Assembly (NCBI GenBank): GCA_947501555.1
Contig: CANMWG010000001.1
Location: 2,666,001-2,730,000, forward strand
Source: an uncultured Paracoccaceae bacterium
GTDB lineage: Bacteria; Pseudomonadota; Alphaproteobacteria; Rhodobacterales; Rhodobacteraceae
Direction of reading: 5' to 3'
Length of the DNA: 64,000 nucleotides
Made by a program: the position numbers and the translations under genes. The notes below the pieces were generated by a model. That model saw nothing but the letters and a program-made list of their open reading frames with translations. It was not told the DNA's origin and searched no databases. Positions 35,815-46,711 of the stretch are shown here, one piece after another; positions within the stretch are counted from its first letter, which is position 1; every line of letters starts with the position of its first letter.

Positions 35815-36657
35815 TCAGCCATCACCGCCCAAATCATCCCAAATTGCGCGGACCCACTGCATGATTAGCTGAGACTCTTCCCAGCGGTTCGACATCTCGC
35901 GCCCGTCCGGGCCGGTCATCGCATATTCAGGCGGACCCAATTCGCAAACAAAGATACAATCCCCCGATGGGTTTCGCGCCCGCCAATCGGCCATGCCTTC
36001 GCGCCACCAGCCTTTGAACAGGTCCACCCACTTTTGATTTTGCGGAAAATCCAGCTGTAGCTGGATTTGCTGACGACTGGCAACCCGCCCCTGAAAACTG
36101 TCCGAACGCTTTAGGATCCGGCTGATTAGCCCCAGGTCATCATCTGACATCGGAAACCAAAACTCCCGATCCACGACGTAATGGGACAGATCGGCGCACA
36201 GCCGCATGTCCGGAATACGGTCTAACAGTTGCAGCGTGACAAACAGGTCATTGGTGATGCAATTGCGATGGGTTTCAAACTGCACCGGCATCCCAATCCG
36301 GTCCGACATTGCCATCCAGCTTTCAATCACCGGCACCATGTCATCAATGGCCAAAGGCATCACCTGCCCGATCACATCCACAAAGGGCGCACCGAAATCG
36401 GCGGCCATATGCAGCGTGTCTTCCAAGCTTTCAATCGTCTTCGGAAAATCCGCAATCAGCGGGGTGAGACCATGGGCCTCCATATGTGGCCGCACAGCAT
36501 GCGCGACCGACACATCCGAGGCTCCCAAATCAACCACCATCCCGTCGAAACCGGCACCAGCGACCATTTCACAAACCTGATCATAGGGCAGTTTCACCCC
36601 TTTCTGATCATGTGGCTGCATCGCCCAAAGGGACGTGTAAACCTGAAGTCGCCTCAC
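35815..36657 (-). CDS. Sugar phosphate isomerase/epimerase-like TIM-barrel protein
   Basis: A 280-residue AP-endonuclease-2/xylose-isomerase-like barrel. 'GFDGMVVDLG', 'FVDVIGQVMPL', 'VQFETHRNCITND' (metal-binding Glu and His), 'RLCADLSHYVVDREF' (Asp and His) and 'IFVCELGPPEY' (C-terminal Glu) appear in the order of this fold. The substrate is unknown. The start is GTG 36657, overlapping the desaturase stop (GTGA), so it is translated together with the fatty-acid desaturase, which suggests one pathway. Confidence 0.78.
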   Translation of the reverse strand: MRRLQVYTSLWAMQPHDQKGVKLPYDQVCEMVAGAGFDGMVVDLGASDVSVAHAVRPHMEAHGLTPLIADFPKTIESLEDTLHMAADFGAPFVDVIGQVMPLAIDDMVPVIESWMAMSDRIGMPVQFETHRNCITNDLFVTLQLLDRIPDMRLCADLSHYVVDREFWFPMSDDDLGLISRILKRSDSFQGRVASRQQIQLQLDFPQNQKWVDLFKGWWREGMADWRARNPSGDCIFVCELGPPEYAMTGPDGREMSNRWEESQLIMQWVRAIWDDLGGDG

Positions 36658-37637
36658 TCGGCGGGCACCCGCATTGCGCGCCCACCACTACGGGGGATGA
36701 CCCAGACCTCATCCATCGGATACTGGCTTTCATCCTTGGCCATCAGTTTCTGGATCACTTCGATTTGGAATTCGATCCAGCCCATACGGTGCACCTCGCC
36801 TGCCTTTTCTTCAATCCGATCGTTCAGCTCGCGCAACTTCCAAAACGGGACAGCCGGAAAAGTATGATGCGCCGTGTGATAAGGCATTTGCCAGCACAGC
36901 CAATTCTGCACCGCATTGGCGCGGGTCGAGCGGGTGTTGTTCAGAATGTCATTTTCATGGGACAGGCCCAGATGCTCAATCGTGTTCTGCAATTGATGGA
37001 TCGGCTTGGTCAGGATCATCGGCAACAGCCAGAATGTCAGCACGGCCCAAGACCCCGTGATGACCGAGATCAACGCAATCACCAGATAGCCCAATAGGTG
37101 CCATAGGCTCTCGCGGATGATCTTCTCTTCCTCTTCGGCCCGGATGAACGGTTCAACGATCACACCGCGCGCCCGCCGGATCAGCCCAAACACCCGGTTA
37201 CGCCAATAGGTCACACCACTGAGCCACAACAAATAGGTGGTCAGCGTGTATGGTTCGCGCACCAACTCGCCATCACGTTCCCAATCTTGGGTATATTGGT
37301 GATGGGCGAAGTGCATGACCTGATCAAAATCGCGGGGGAATACCTGGATGAAGCCGATGATGCGGCCAAAGACTTCGTTCAGTTTGCGGGTCTTAAAGAC
37401 AGTGGCATGGGACAGCTCGTGTTGGGCGGCATAGAGAAAATTCAACAACACACCCAAAACCAATCCCGTCAGCACCACCCAAGCTGAACCCAAGGCGAAC
37501 CCGTGCAGCACCCCAACAAATAATATTGCGCCCAGATGGTTGGCCATCTGGATGCCGCCGCGCTTATCAGATCGTTCCGATAGGCTGCGCAATTCTGTGG
37601 GCGTCAGTAACTTACGGCGTGAAAAACTGGCTTCCAT
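36654..37637 (-). CDS. Membrane fatty acid desaturase-family protein
   Basis: A 327-residue integral-membrane di-iron enzyme. The three His boxes are 'HELSH' (about residue 74), 'HFAHH' (about 109) and 'HTAHH' (about 253), separated by paired membrane helices. Members insert double bonds or hydroxylate lipids and some small molecules. ATG 37637 has AAGGAGAC 6 nt upstream. It forms a two-gene operon with the downstream TIM-barrel gene. The HFAHH and HTAHH spacing is that of the broad FA_desaturase family; the substrate is not deducible. Confidence 0.85.
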   Translation of the reverse strand: MEASFSRRKLLTPTELRSLSERSDKRGGIQMANHLGAILFVGVLHGFALGSAWVVLTGLVLGVLLNFLYAAQHELSHATVFKTRKLNEVFGRIIGFIQVFPRDFDQVMHFAHHQYTQDWERDGELVREPYTLTTYLLWLSGVTYWRNRVFGLIRRARGVIVEPFIRAEEEEKIIRESLWHLLGYLVIALISVITGSWAVLTFWLLPMILTKPIHQLQNTIEHLGLSHENDILNNTRSTRANAVQNWLCWQMPYHTAHHTFPAVPFWKLRELNDRIEEKAGEVHRMGWIEFQIEVIQKLMAKDESQYPMDEVWVIPRSGGRAMRVPAE

Positions 37638-37833
37638 GATTGTCTCCTTCCTCAAACCCTAACGCCGGGAAACCAACAGGCAAAACTTTTCTTGACGCGG
37701 CAGGTCCCCGAAAATACCAAATGCTCAGATTTTCGGCGCTGAGCGCGGCACCCCAACACCGGGGGCAACCGCAGCGCTCGCCCGGAAATGTTTTTATCAG
37801 GCATCCGGGCTTTCAAAACCGGAGGACCACCAG

Positions 37834-38691
37834 ATGAAAACCATTATCGAACCATTCCGCATCAAATCGGTTGAACCCATTCGCATGACAACAAGGGCGG
37901 AACCCACGGCCAAGTTGGAAGCCGCTCATTACAACCTTTTTGGCCTGCACGCCGATGATGTGCTGATTGAACTGCTGACTGACAGCGGCACCGGGGCCAT
38001 GAGCGCAGAACAATGGGCCGCCATGATGCGCGGCGATGAAAGTTACGCAGGCTCCCCCTCCTTCGCACGGTTCACCGCTGCCGTCCAAAACCTGATGCCC
38101 TTTAAACATATCATCCCGACCCATCAGGGGCGCGCAGCCGAAGCGATCCTCATGTCCATCTTTGGCGGCACCGGACACAATATCCCGTCAAACACGCATT
38201 TCGATCCCGTCAAACACGCATTTCGATCCCGTCAAACACGCATTTCGACACAACGCGCGGCAATATCGAGGCCAGCGGCGCATTCGCCCACGACCTGAAC
38301 ATCGCCGAAGGGCGCGACGGGCATCCCCGTTGTGAAACCTGCGGGCGGGCACGCGGTGTTTATCGACGCCAAACGCTGGCTGCCGCAATTGGACCCGCTG
38401 CATTTCCCAGCCCATGTGGTCGCCTGCAAACTGTATGAGATCGGCGGCATCCGATCCTGCGAAATCGGCAGCGTGATGTTCGGACGGCAACCCGACGGGT
38501 TCGAAAAACCCGCCGCAATGGAGCTTGTCCGGCTCGCCTTCCCGCGCCGAACCTACACGCAAAGCCACACCGATTACGTGGTCGAAGCCTTCAGCGAACT
38601 ACTGACCGAAATCGACACGCTCACCGGCTTACGGATCGTGAAGGAACCCAAAGCCATGCGGCATTTCACCAGTCATTTCGCGCCAACCTGA
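37834..38691 (+). pseudogene. tnaA: Tryptophanase-family (beta-eliminating lyase) pseudogene
   Basis: The first 117 codons read as the N-terminus of tryptophanase/tyrosine phenol-lyase ('EPFRIKSVEPIRMTTRAE', 'LLTDSGTGAMSAEQWAAMMRGDESYAGSPSF', 'IIPTHQGRAAEAI'). A 22-bp unit is then repeated three times (38182-38247), adding 44 bp and shifting the frame. The gene resumes as 'TTRGNIEASGAFAHDLNIAEGRDG', then jumps to the C-terminal part in yet another frame ('IPVVKPAGGHAVFIDAKRWLP', 'FPRRTYTQSHTDYVVEAF', 'KEPKAMRHFTSHF'). Compared with the ~470-residue family, roughly 190 central codons, including the PLP-lysine region, are missing. Inactive. Confidence 0.88.
38182..38247 (+). repeat. Perfect 22-bp tandem repeat, three copies
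   Basis: Units at 38182-38203, 38204-38225 and 38226-38247 are identical. Removing two copies restores the reading frame into 'FDTTRGNIEASG', so the expansion is a frameshifting replication-slippage event within the tryptophanase relic. The perfect identity suggests it is recent. Confidence 0.92.
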
Positions 38692-39059
38692 CACCAAGGA
38701 TGCGGATATTGTGAGGCAAACCACCAAACAGAAACACGCAAACTCAGCAAAACCGTCAAGCAACGCAGACACCAACCGGACATTCAACACCAAGGTCGGT
38801 GATGCGGAAAAGGCGCTCTTTTGCTGCTGTTGCGCGAGTGTCCGGTTTCGCTGCTGGAGAACAAAGGTATGACGATGGATTCAAGCGGCAAAATAACGCC
38901 TCTAATGGATAAGGCTGACTAGGTTTTCACAAGCCAGTCTTAAGTCGGCTGCCGTACTGAGCCTTCACGGCAGCGCAGCTGTGATAATTCCACCTTTACG
39001 TGAACAGGCAGAGTGGTAACACTTGGCAAATCGCTCAATTGAAGACAAAATTTGAAAGT
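38692..39059. other. Intergenic stretch after the tnaA relic
   Basis: 368 nt with no supported gene. A short degenerate frame ending at about 38922 ('SLLENKGMTMDSSGKITPLMDKAD') faintly recalls a MarR/OhrR helix-turn-helix but is too short to call. A+T content rises towards 39000, where the low-GC TPR gene begins. Confidence 0.35.
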
Positions 39060-40208
39060 ATGATCCTTCGTGCAATGACTAAACTACGCGCAATTCTTGT
39101 CAGTTTTTTCATCATGGCTGGTTCCATTGTTACGGCGGAGCAAATAGAAAAGTGCGGAGATGCAACGCTTAGCTTGAGCGAGCGTAATCAGGCTTGCGAT
39201 TTACTGCTGGAAGCTGGTGTCTTTGATGAGGCTCTGTTGACCGCCCTGAACAATCTTGCTTTGTCCCCTTCGGATCCGTCGGCGCCGTCAGATTTACACG
39301 ACTTAAATGTAATAATATCAGTTAGGTTGTCCCATAACCCAGATGGTATTATTGCTTATGCAACTACAGGCATAAACCACACTGACAATATCGCCGAACT
39401 GTACCTTCTACGTTCTAACGGTCATCGAAGTAATGGCGATTTTACGTCCGAAGTTGCAGATTTGGAACGGGCACGGTCCATTTCGCCGCTGTCTGCAGAG
39501 TATTCAGTTCGGTTGATCGAGGCCTATTTAGAAACAGATCAGCTCCTTGATGCCTTAGATCAGACCGATACACTTATCAAATACGTCGCCCCGAATGGAC
39601 CGCTCGAAATGGAGATGCTTGGTCGAAAGGCTGAATTGGAAGCAAGCGGCGATTCAGATAACCTTGCTGAGGACTTTCAACAATTTCTGAGCAAGCTAGA
39701 GCAAAATCGTCGTTGGGCGGTTGCCGCAAAAATGCAGATTCTCTTTGCAATGGGTGACTACTCTGCGGCGTTGCGTGTTAGTGATCAATTGTTGGGAACC
39801 ACGGACGATCTAGTCCATGCATTTTGGTTTCGCGGAATTATTTTGCGTCAAAGCGACAGGTTTGAAGATGCTTTGACTTCGTTTGATAAGGCATTTGAGA
39901 CGGCTGAATTGAATCAACAACAAATTTCTGCCGTACGGTATCAAAGTTTGCTGGTCTTGAGGGGCGAAGTTCTGGTTGTCTTGGGTATGTTTGAAGCGGC
40001 GTTGAAAGACTTTGAGGAACTCTTCAAGGTTGCCGATGTGTCTATGGTAGCCGAAGTTGTGACTCGTTTGCACGAACGTGGCCACCTTACGAAAGGTGTT
40101 CATGATATTTCGCACGACAGAATAGTCGAGGCGACCATATCCTGCTTGCAAGATATTTCATGCTCAACATCGATCCATCAGGTTTTCGAAACACATTTGA
40201 CTGAATGA
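39060..40208 (+). CDS. Exported TPR-like protein on a low-GC island
   Basis: About 382 residues. The N-terminus 'RAMTKLRAILVSFFIMAGSIVTAEQ' looks like a signal peptide; the mature protein is helical with TPR-like units ('AELYLLRSNGHRSNGDFTSEVADLERARSISP', 'HAFWFRGIILRQSDRFEDALTSFDKAFE'). Four Cys lie near the two ends. Codon usage is clearly A+T-rich compared with all neighbours, and the gene is bracketed by two tryptophanase 3' relics, both signs of recent insertion. Start ATG 39060 or 39075; the frame is open from GTG 39000. Partner unknown. Confidence 0.65.
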   Translation: MILRAMTKLRAILVSFFIMAGSIVTAEQIEKCGDATLSLSERNQACDLLLEAGVFDEALLTALNNLALSPSDPSAPSDLHDLNVIISVRLSHNPDGIIAYATTGINHTDNIAELYLLRSNGHRSNGDFTSEVADLERARSISPLSAEYSVRLIEAYLETDQLLDALDQTDTLIKYVAPNGPLEMEMLGRKAELEASGDSDNLAEDFQQFLSKLEQNRRWAVAAKMQILFAMGDYSAALRVSDQLLGTTDDLVHAFWFRGIILRQSDRFEDALTSFDKAFETAELNQQQISAVRYQSLLVLRGEVLVVLGMFEAALKDFEELFKVADVSMVAEVVTRLHERGHLTKGVHDISHDRIVEATISCLQDISCSTSIHQVFETHLTE

Positions 40209-40214
40209 TTATGG

Positions 40215-40265
40215 AAGGAACCGAAAACCATACGGCATTCCACCAACTACTTTGAACCGGTTTAA
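40215..40265 (+). pseudogene. Second, diverged tryptophanase C-terminal fragment
   Basis: Seventeen codons including the stop read KEPKTIRHSTNYFEPV, aligning without gaps to the last residues of the relic at 38640-38691 (KEPKAMRHFTSHFAPT) at about 70% DNA identity. This is the family's conserved C-terminus (EPKxxRHFT). It is evidence for a second gene copy or for a duplicated segment flanking the TPR gene. Confidence 0.65.
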
Positions 40266-40367
40266 GGACCGGCGATCGGCATAATTTTTGAAAACCTCGA
40301 TCAGACCGACGTCGCCAAATAAATACCCGCCCCGCAACACCCGGTAGATGCACGGGCCAGCCACTGA

Positions 40368-42539
<2,172 letters not shown>

Positions 42540-42546
42540 CAAAAAA

Positions 42547-42564
42547 CTGCCAGAAGGCTGGCAG
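42547..42564 (+). terminator. Short hairpin after fadH
   Basis: CTGCCAG-AAGG-CTGGCAG, a 7-bp perfect stem starting 7 nt after the fadH stop. There is no T tract, so it may be a weak terminator or mRNA-end stabiliser. Confidence 0.4.
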
Positions 42565-42698
42565 ACATCCGCCAGTTTGCTGTTTCCTCACACGCATCAA
42601 ACGGATTCATACCCCCGTATTGTCAGGCGTTGGTCCCATTCCTGCCCGAATTGGCGGTCTATAACAGCATAACGCTGCTAAAGAATTGGAACGTACGC

Positions 42699-43604
42699 AT
42701 GGATCGTCTGACGGAAATGGAGGCCTTTGCCACGGTTGTGGACCAAGGTGGTTTCACGGACGCCGCCAAGAAGATGGGCATCTCCAAGTCTGCCGTGTCC
42801 AAACATGTGTCATCGCTTGAAGCGCGCCTAGGGGCCCGCCTATTGAACCGCACCACCCGTCGCGTCAGCCCGACCGAGATCGGTTTGGCCTATTATGACC
42901 GTGCCCGTCGCGTGCTGAACGATGCCGGTGAAGCCGATGCGCTTGTGACCTCGATGCAATCCGCCCCTTCGGGTCTGTTGCGGATCAGTGTGGCCACGGA
43001 TTTCGGGGTGAACCATCTGTCGCCCGTGTTGGGTGAGTTCCTCAGCGAATTCCCAGAAATCACCGTGAATATGGTTTTGAACAACCGCTATGTTGAACTG
43101 ATCTCTGAGGGCTTCGACATGGCCGTGCGGATTGGTGAGCTGGAAGACAGCACATTGCGGGCCCGCAAACTGACCGAGACCACAAAACGCATGATCGCGA
43201 GCCCTGCCTATTTCGCGCAGTACGGCCGCCCCGAAAAGATCGACGACCTGAACGAACACAAGCTGCTACATTATTCCAATCAAGCGAATTCTGCCGTGTG
43301 GAAACTGACCGCGCCTTCGGGTGAAAAACGGCAGGTTCGAACGGCGGGCTGGTTGACAGTGAATGACGGGCAGTCATTGTTGAATGCCTGTGTTGGCGGC
43401 CTTGGCATCGCCTACTTACCTAGTTTTCTTTACGCTGACGCGATGAGCAAGGGACTGGTTGAAGAAGCCATTCCTGATCTGCCACTTGAGACGCAAGGTA
43501 TCTATGCGGTCTATCCGCCGGGCCGCTTCACACAGCCGAAAGTCCGCGCATTCATCGATTTTCTCGTACACGCCTTTGCGGACAAAGGCCCCGATACTTG
43601 GTAA
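42699..43604 (+). CDS. LysR-family transcriptional regulator
   Basis: A 301-residue LTTR: N-terminal helix-turn-helix 'MEAFATVVDQGGFTDAAKKMGISKSAVSKHVSSLEARLGARLLNRTTRR'-type region (residues 7-55) and a C-terminal periplasmic-binding-like effector domain ('LRISVATDFGVNHLSPVLGEFL', 'FDMAVRIGELEDSTLRARKL', 'ACVGGLGIAYLPSFL'). It belongs to the CrgA/YafC-like group. The frame opens at 42630, but ATG 42699 gives the standard N-terminus. It follows fadH in the same direction. A strong terminator follows. Confidence 0.91.
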   Translation: MDRLTEMEAFATVVDQGGFTDAAKKMGISKSAVSKHVSSLEARLGARLLNRTTRRVSPTEIGLAYYDRARRVLNDAGEADALVTSMQSAPSGLLRISVATDFGVNHLSPVLGEFLSEFPEITVNMVLNNRYVELISEGFDMAVRIGELEDSTLRARKLTETTKRMIASPAYFAQYGRPEKIDDLNEHKLLHYSNQANSAVWKLTAPSGEKRQVRTAGWLTVNDGQSLLNACVGGLGIAYLPSFLYADAMSKGLVEEAIPDLPLETQGIYAVYPPGRFTQPKVRAFIDFLVHAFADKGPDTW

Positions 43605-43634
43605 TTTTTCCCTGGGTGTTCTTATCCCAACCTA

Positions 43635-43664
43635 GCGCAACCCATCGCGGGTTGCGCTTTTTTT
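43635..43664 (+). terminator. Strong rho-independent terminator
   Basis: GCGCAACCC-ATCGC-GGGTTGCGC, a perfect 9-bp stem with 5-nt loop, followed by seven T. It ends the LysR gene transcript. Confidence 0.93.
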
Positions 43665-43725
43665 ATGTTTTTTAAGCGAACGGCAATATTCCCGGAGTAT
43701 CAGGACCTTGGAGAGGGGAGGTCCG

Positions 43726-44478
43726 ATGAAGAAAATAATGCGCATGCTGGAACCTCGAACGGTGAAAGCTATCGTAATCCGGGCAGCCCTATTTCTGGGC
43801 CTCATCACGCTCGGCAATCTTCTTTTTTTACCGCTCATCGAACCGCTTCAAACACAACCCTTCTTACATGCTTTGGTGCATGCCGTTCTTGTTGGTGGGC
43901 CATTTGTCGGGTTCTTTTTTGTGATCATGATGCACCAGGCCCGGCTCATACGTCGGTTAAGTCACCGATCCCGCAAGGATGGGCTGACCGGTCTTAACAA
44001 TCGCAATAGTTTTCTGACTGTTGCGGCAAATCAGCTTGAAAACTCAACCGGGGGCGTGGTGCTGTTGTTGGACGCGGATTGCTTTAAACAAGTCAATGAC
44101 GTGCACGGACATCAAAGCGGCGACGATTGCCTAAAAGCAATTGCAAAAATGCTAAAGCGAAACCTGCGTCATAACGATATCGTCGGACGCATTGGGGGCG
44201 AAGAGTTCGCCATTTTCCTCAGTTACACCACCATACGACAGGCGAAAATGATCGCAGAGCGGCTTACGAAACCGATCCCGTTCAAATCTGCCACAACAGC
44301 AGAGCGTTTGACGATTACGATGTCCGTTGGTGCCGCTGAAGTTCAACCCAACCTGAGCTTGGCAGACTTATTGGCGCGTGCGGACCAATGCCTTTATCAG
44401 GCCAAGGACCTTGGGCGCGCCCGTTTGGTGGTCTGGGGCGAGCTACCAGAAAACAACCCGATGGCTGTGGCCGGATAG
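43726..44478 (+). CDS. Diguanylate cyclase (GGDEF) with two membrane helices
   Basis: A 250-residue inner-membrane protein: two hydrophobic helices (about residues 15-38 and 44-68), a short linker and a GGDEF domain. The active-site motif is GGEEF ('VGRIGGEEFAIFL') and the inhibitory I-site RxxD is present five residues upstream ('RHND'), so it should make c-di-GMP and be product-inhibited. 'DGLTGLNNRN' opens the domain. ATG 43726 has GGGGAGG 5 nt upstream. It converges with the OmpA-like gene, stops 1 nt apart. Confidence 0.93.
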   Translation: MKKIMRMLEPRTVKAIVIRAALFLGLITLGNLLFLPLIEPLQTQPFLHALVHAVLVGGPFVGFFFVIMMHQARLIRRLSHRSRKDGLTGLNNRNSFLTVAANQLENSTGGVVLLLDADCFKQVNDVHGHQSGDDCLKAIAKMLKRNLRHNDIVGRIGGEEFAIFLSYTTIRQAKMIAERLTKPIPFKSATTAERLTITMSVGAAEVQPNLSLADLLARADQCLYQAKDLGRARLVVWGELPENNPMAVAG

Positions 44479-44479
44479 A

Positions 44480-45418
44480 TTAGTCTTCAGTTGAAGTAAT
44501 GATCACCTCAACCCGCCTGTTTGCGTCTCTGCCTTCTTGGGTCAGGTTGTTTGCGATAGGTGAAAGATAGCCCATCCCTTCGGCCTCTAACTGGCGTCGA
44601 CTGACGTCATAGTCGCTGACCAGCCGCTCTAGGACGGATCCGGCACGTTGTTTGGACAGGGCGATGTTGCCCGCAAGCGACCCGGATGAATCTGTGTGCC
44701 CCACCAGCGCCACTGTCAGATCGGGGTTTTCCAACAGGAAATCCGCAAGATTGCGCAACGACGCAAATTCGGCCTCGGCCAATTGCGCAGAGCCTGTTTC
44801 AAACGTCAGATCGGCCAAGATCGCATGGCCCTTCTGATCCAATTGATTGGCTATGTCCGCCTCGGTCACAACATCTGTTGCACGTATGGCCGGGGCCGAC
44901 GTCGCGACAAGCGGCACTTCGCTGTCTTGCTCCGGCCCAACGCGCGTGACTTGCACAAACCCTGCTTGTGCGGTGCGGCTAACGAACAAAGTCACATATT
45001 CCGGGCCCGCGACCCCGGTCCGTTCTGCCGCTAAAAACCGGAAATCACCGATGTTGATCTGCATCTCGGGCGGGGGCAATGTCTCAGTTCCGAACCGAAA
45101 ATCAAAGCCGCCGCACGCTTCTGTCTGGCAGTCAAAGATGATCCGAAACCTGTCATTGCGCAGCTGTTCGCGCAAAGGGCGCAACACTTGTAACGTTGTC
45201 AGTGCCGCGGCGTCGATCCGCCAGGCCTGTTGCGCCAAAACGCCTTCAACCAGTTTGACCGGCACAGTGCTGCCGTCCCAAATGCCAACCGGCAAGGCAT
45301 AACTGTCCAGCGGGCTTTCCACCTCGGCCTGCAGGGTTGCATTGCTCGGGAAATCAAGCGTTTGCGCCGGAAGTGAACAGGCCCATAGCCCCGAGAGAAC
45401 CGCAAGACACCGGATCAT
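44480..45418 (-). CDS. OmpA-family outer-membrane/peptidoglycan-binding protein
   Basis: A 312-residue exported protein with a signal peptide ('RCLAVLSGLWACSLPAQT') and a C-terminal OmpA-like domain ('DLTFETGSAQLAEAEFASLRNLADFL', 'VALVGHTDSSGS', 'LSKQRAGSVLERLV', 'GMGYLSPIANN', 'NRRVEVII') that binds meso-diaminopimelate of peptidoglycan. The N-terminal ~190 residues have two Cys ('FDCQTEACGGFDFRFG') and match no domain I recognise. ATG 45418 overlaps the upstream stop (ATGA). Confidence 0.88.
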   Translation of the reverse strand: MIRCLAVLSGLWACSLPAQTLDFPSNATLQAEVESPLDSYALPVGIWDGSTVPVKLVEGVLAQQAWRIDAAALTTLQVLRPLREQLRNDRFRIIFDCQTEACGGFDFRFGTETLPPPEMQINIGDFRFLAAERTGVAGPEYVTLFVSRTAQAGFVQVTRVGPEQDSEVPLVATSAPAIRATDVVTEADIANQLDQKGHAILADLTFETGSAQLAEAEFASLRNLADFLLENPDLTVALVGHTDSSGSLAGNIALSKQRAGSVLERLVSDYDVSRRQLEAEGMGYLSPIANNLTQEGRDANRRVEVIITSTED

Positions 45419-45981
45419 CGTGACTGTGCGTGGTAGTCATCGTTGGGGCGCATATCTGTGGCCGACGCGATCCGGTTGCTCATGTTGTAGAACCCCGTCA
45501 CGGCGGCAATGTCCCAGATATCGCGATCTGATAAGCCCACCTGACGCAATGCATCCCGGTCTTTCTCTTCAATCTTCGCGCTGGCCACGGTCATCCGTTC
45601 CGCAAACCCCAACATGGCCTTTTGCCGCGCGTCTAAGGGGGCAACCCGCCAATTCATCACCAGCATTTCACCCAACTGCGGATTCCCCGAAAGTTGGCGC
45701 ACCGCAGCCCCATGGGCCGTCAGGCAATAATAACATTTGTTAATCGATGAGACCGTGACGGCGATCATTTCGCGCTCAAGTTTCGACAATCCGGAATCGG
45801 CCAGCATCACATCGTTATAAAGTGCGGTGAACGCGTTCAGCTTATCGATATCAAACGCATAAGCCTGCAATACGTTCGGGATCATTCCCAGCTTGTCCTG
45901 GCACAGATCAAAGTACTTCTGCGTCTCTTGCGGCAGAGGATCAACCATTGGCAGGTCAAGTGCGGTGGGCTGGTCAGTCAC
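45415..45981 (-). CDS. Peroxidase-related CMD/AhpD-like enzyme
   Basis: A 188-residue alpha-helical protein of the carboxymuconolactone decarboxylase/AhpD superfamily, 'uncharacterised peroxidase-related' group. The redox motif C-x-x-C followed by His is in 'NKCYYCLTAHGAAVR', preceded by 'LSKLEREMIAVTVSS'; the C-terminal 'SNRIASATDMRPNDDYH' is typical. The start is GTG 45981, 5 nt after the GNAT stop. It is probably co-transcribed with GNAT upstream and the OmpA gene downstream. Confidence 0.88.
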   Translation of the reverse strand: MTDQPTALDLPMVDPLPQETQKYFDLCQDKLGMIPNVLQAYAFDIDKLNAFTALYNDVMLADSGLSKLEREMIAVTVSSINKCYYCLTAHGAAVRQLSGNPQLGEMLVMNWRVAPLDARQKAMLGFAERMTVASAKIEEKDRDALRQVGLSDRDIWDIAAVTGFYNMSNRIASATDMRPNDDYHAQSR

Positions 45982-45985
45982 AATG

Positions 45986-46711
45986 TCACTCCGGCAAGGT
46001 CCGATAATGGTAGTGTCCCACAAGCGTCATCCCGAGGGAAGTGTAGAGCGCGTTGGCCCCATCATTAGCAACCGTCGTGACAAGGGTGAGATAGGCTGCT
46101 CCCTGGTCTTGCGCCCAATGGGCCGCCGCGCGCGTCAGATGCGCGGCAAGCCCTTTTCGGCGATGCGCCACAGCAACCTCAAGCGCATGGATCATCGCGC
46201 AATCCCCTGCGATCCCAACATAGACCGTACCGGCAGGCCGGTCATCCAACCTGCCCAAAAGCGTCGTCTTCGGATGTCGCGCCCGGTCCATCACCGCTAT
46301 CCGCCCTTTGCCAATGCCGCCTGCAGCCCAAACCTCGGTTTGGACAGCCAAAGGTGGCCATGCTTGGAAGGTTGTCACAGGTGGCGGGCGTCCTGTTGCG
46401 ATCTGATCAATGGGTGCGGCATACATATTCACCGGATCCTTGATTAAATACCCACGCGCAGCGAGCACATCGTCAAGATCGTTTTCGCCTTCGCGGATCA
46501 TGAAAAGCGGCACTTGCCCGGCCTCACGCATTGAGGCCTCGGCCTCGGGGATATCCGTGTCCTTGAACGGGATTTCAGCCGTAGCGGCGCTGACCCGGCT
46601 GCTGCCGCTGTCGTCCAGCCGGATCGTCCAAGGGCCCAGCGCCTGTTTCGCAGAGGCAGGCCATGTGCCATCAATCACGGCGTAGAGCTTTTGGGCAGAA
46701 GGCAAGGTCAT
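45986..46711 (-). CDS. GNAT-family N-acetyltransferase
   Basis: A 241-residue protein with one recognisable GNAT fold in the C-terminal half: 'IHALEVAVAHRRKGLAAHLTRAAAHWAQDQGA' carries the acetyl-CoA loop (R-x-x-G-x-A type), followed by 'YLTLVTTVANDGANALYTSLGM'. The N-terminal half may be a second, degenerate GNAT domain. Substrate unknown. ATG 46711 overlaps the cinA-like stop by 4 nt. Confidence 0.85.
   Translation of the reverse strand: MTLPSAQKLYAVIDGTWPASAKQALGPWTIRLDDSGSSRVSAATAEIPFKDTDIPEAEASMREAGQVPLFMIREGENDLDDVLAARGYLIKDPVNMYAAPIDQIATGRPPPVTTFQAWPPLAVQTEVWAAGGIGKGRIAVMDRARHPKTTLLGRLDDRPAGTVYVGIAGDCAMIHALEVAVAHRRKGLAAHLTRAAAHWAQDQGAAYLTLVTTVANDGANALYTSLGMTLVGHYHYRTLPE

Noticed and set aside
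38810..38922. Possible MarR/OhrR helix-turn-helix remnant
   Set aside because: Only a 30-codon weak resemblance (SLLENKGMT...DSSGKITPL); too short to separate from chance.
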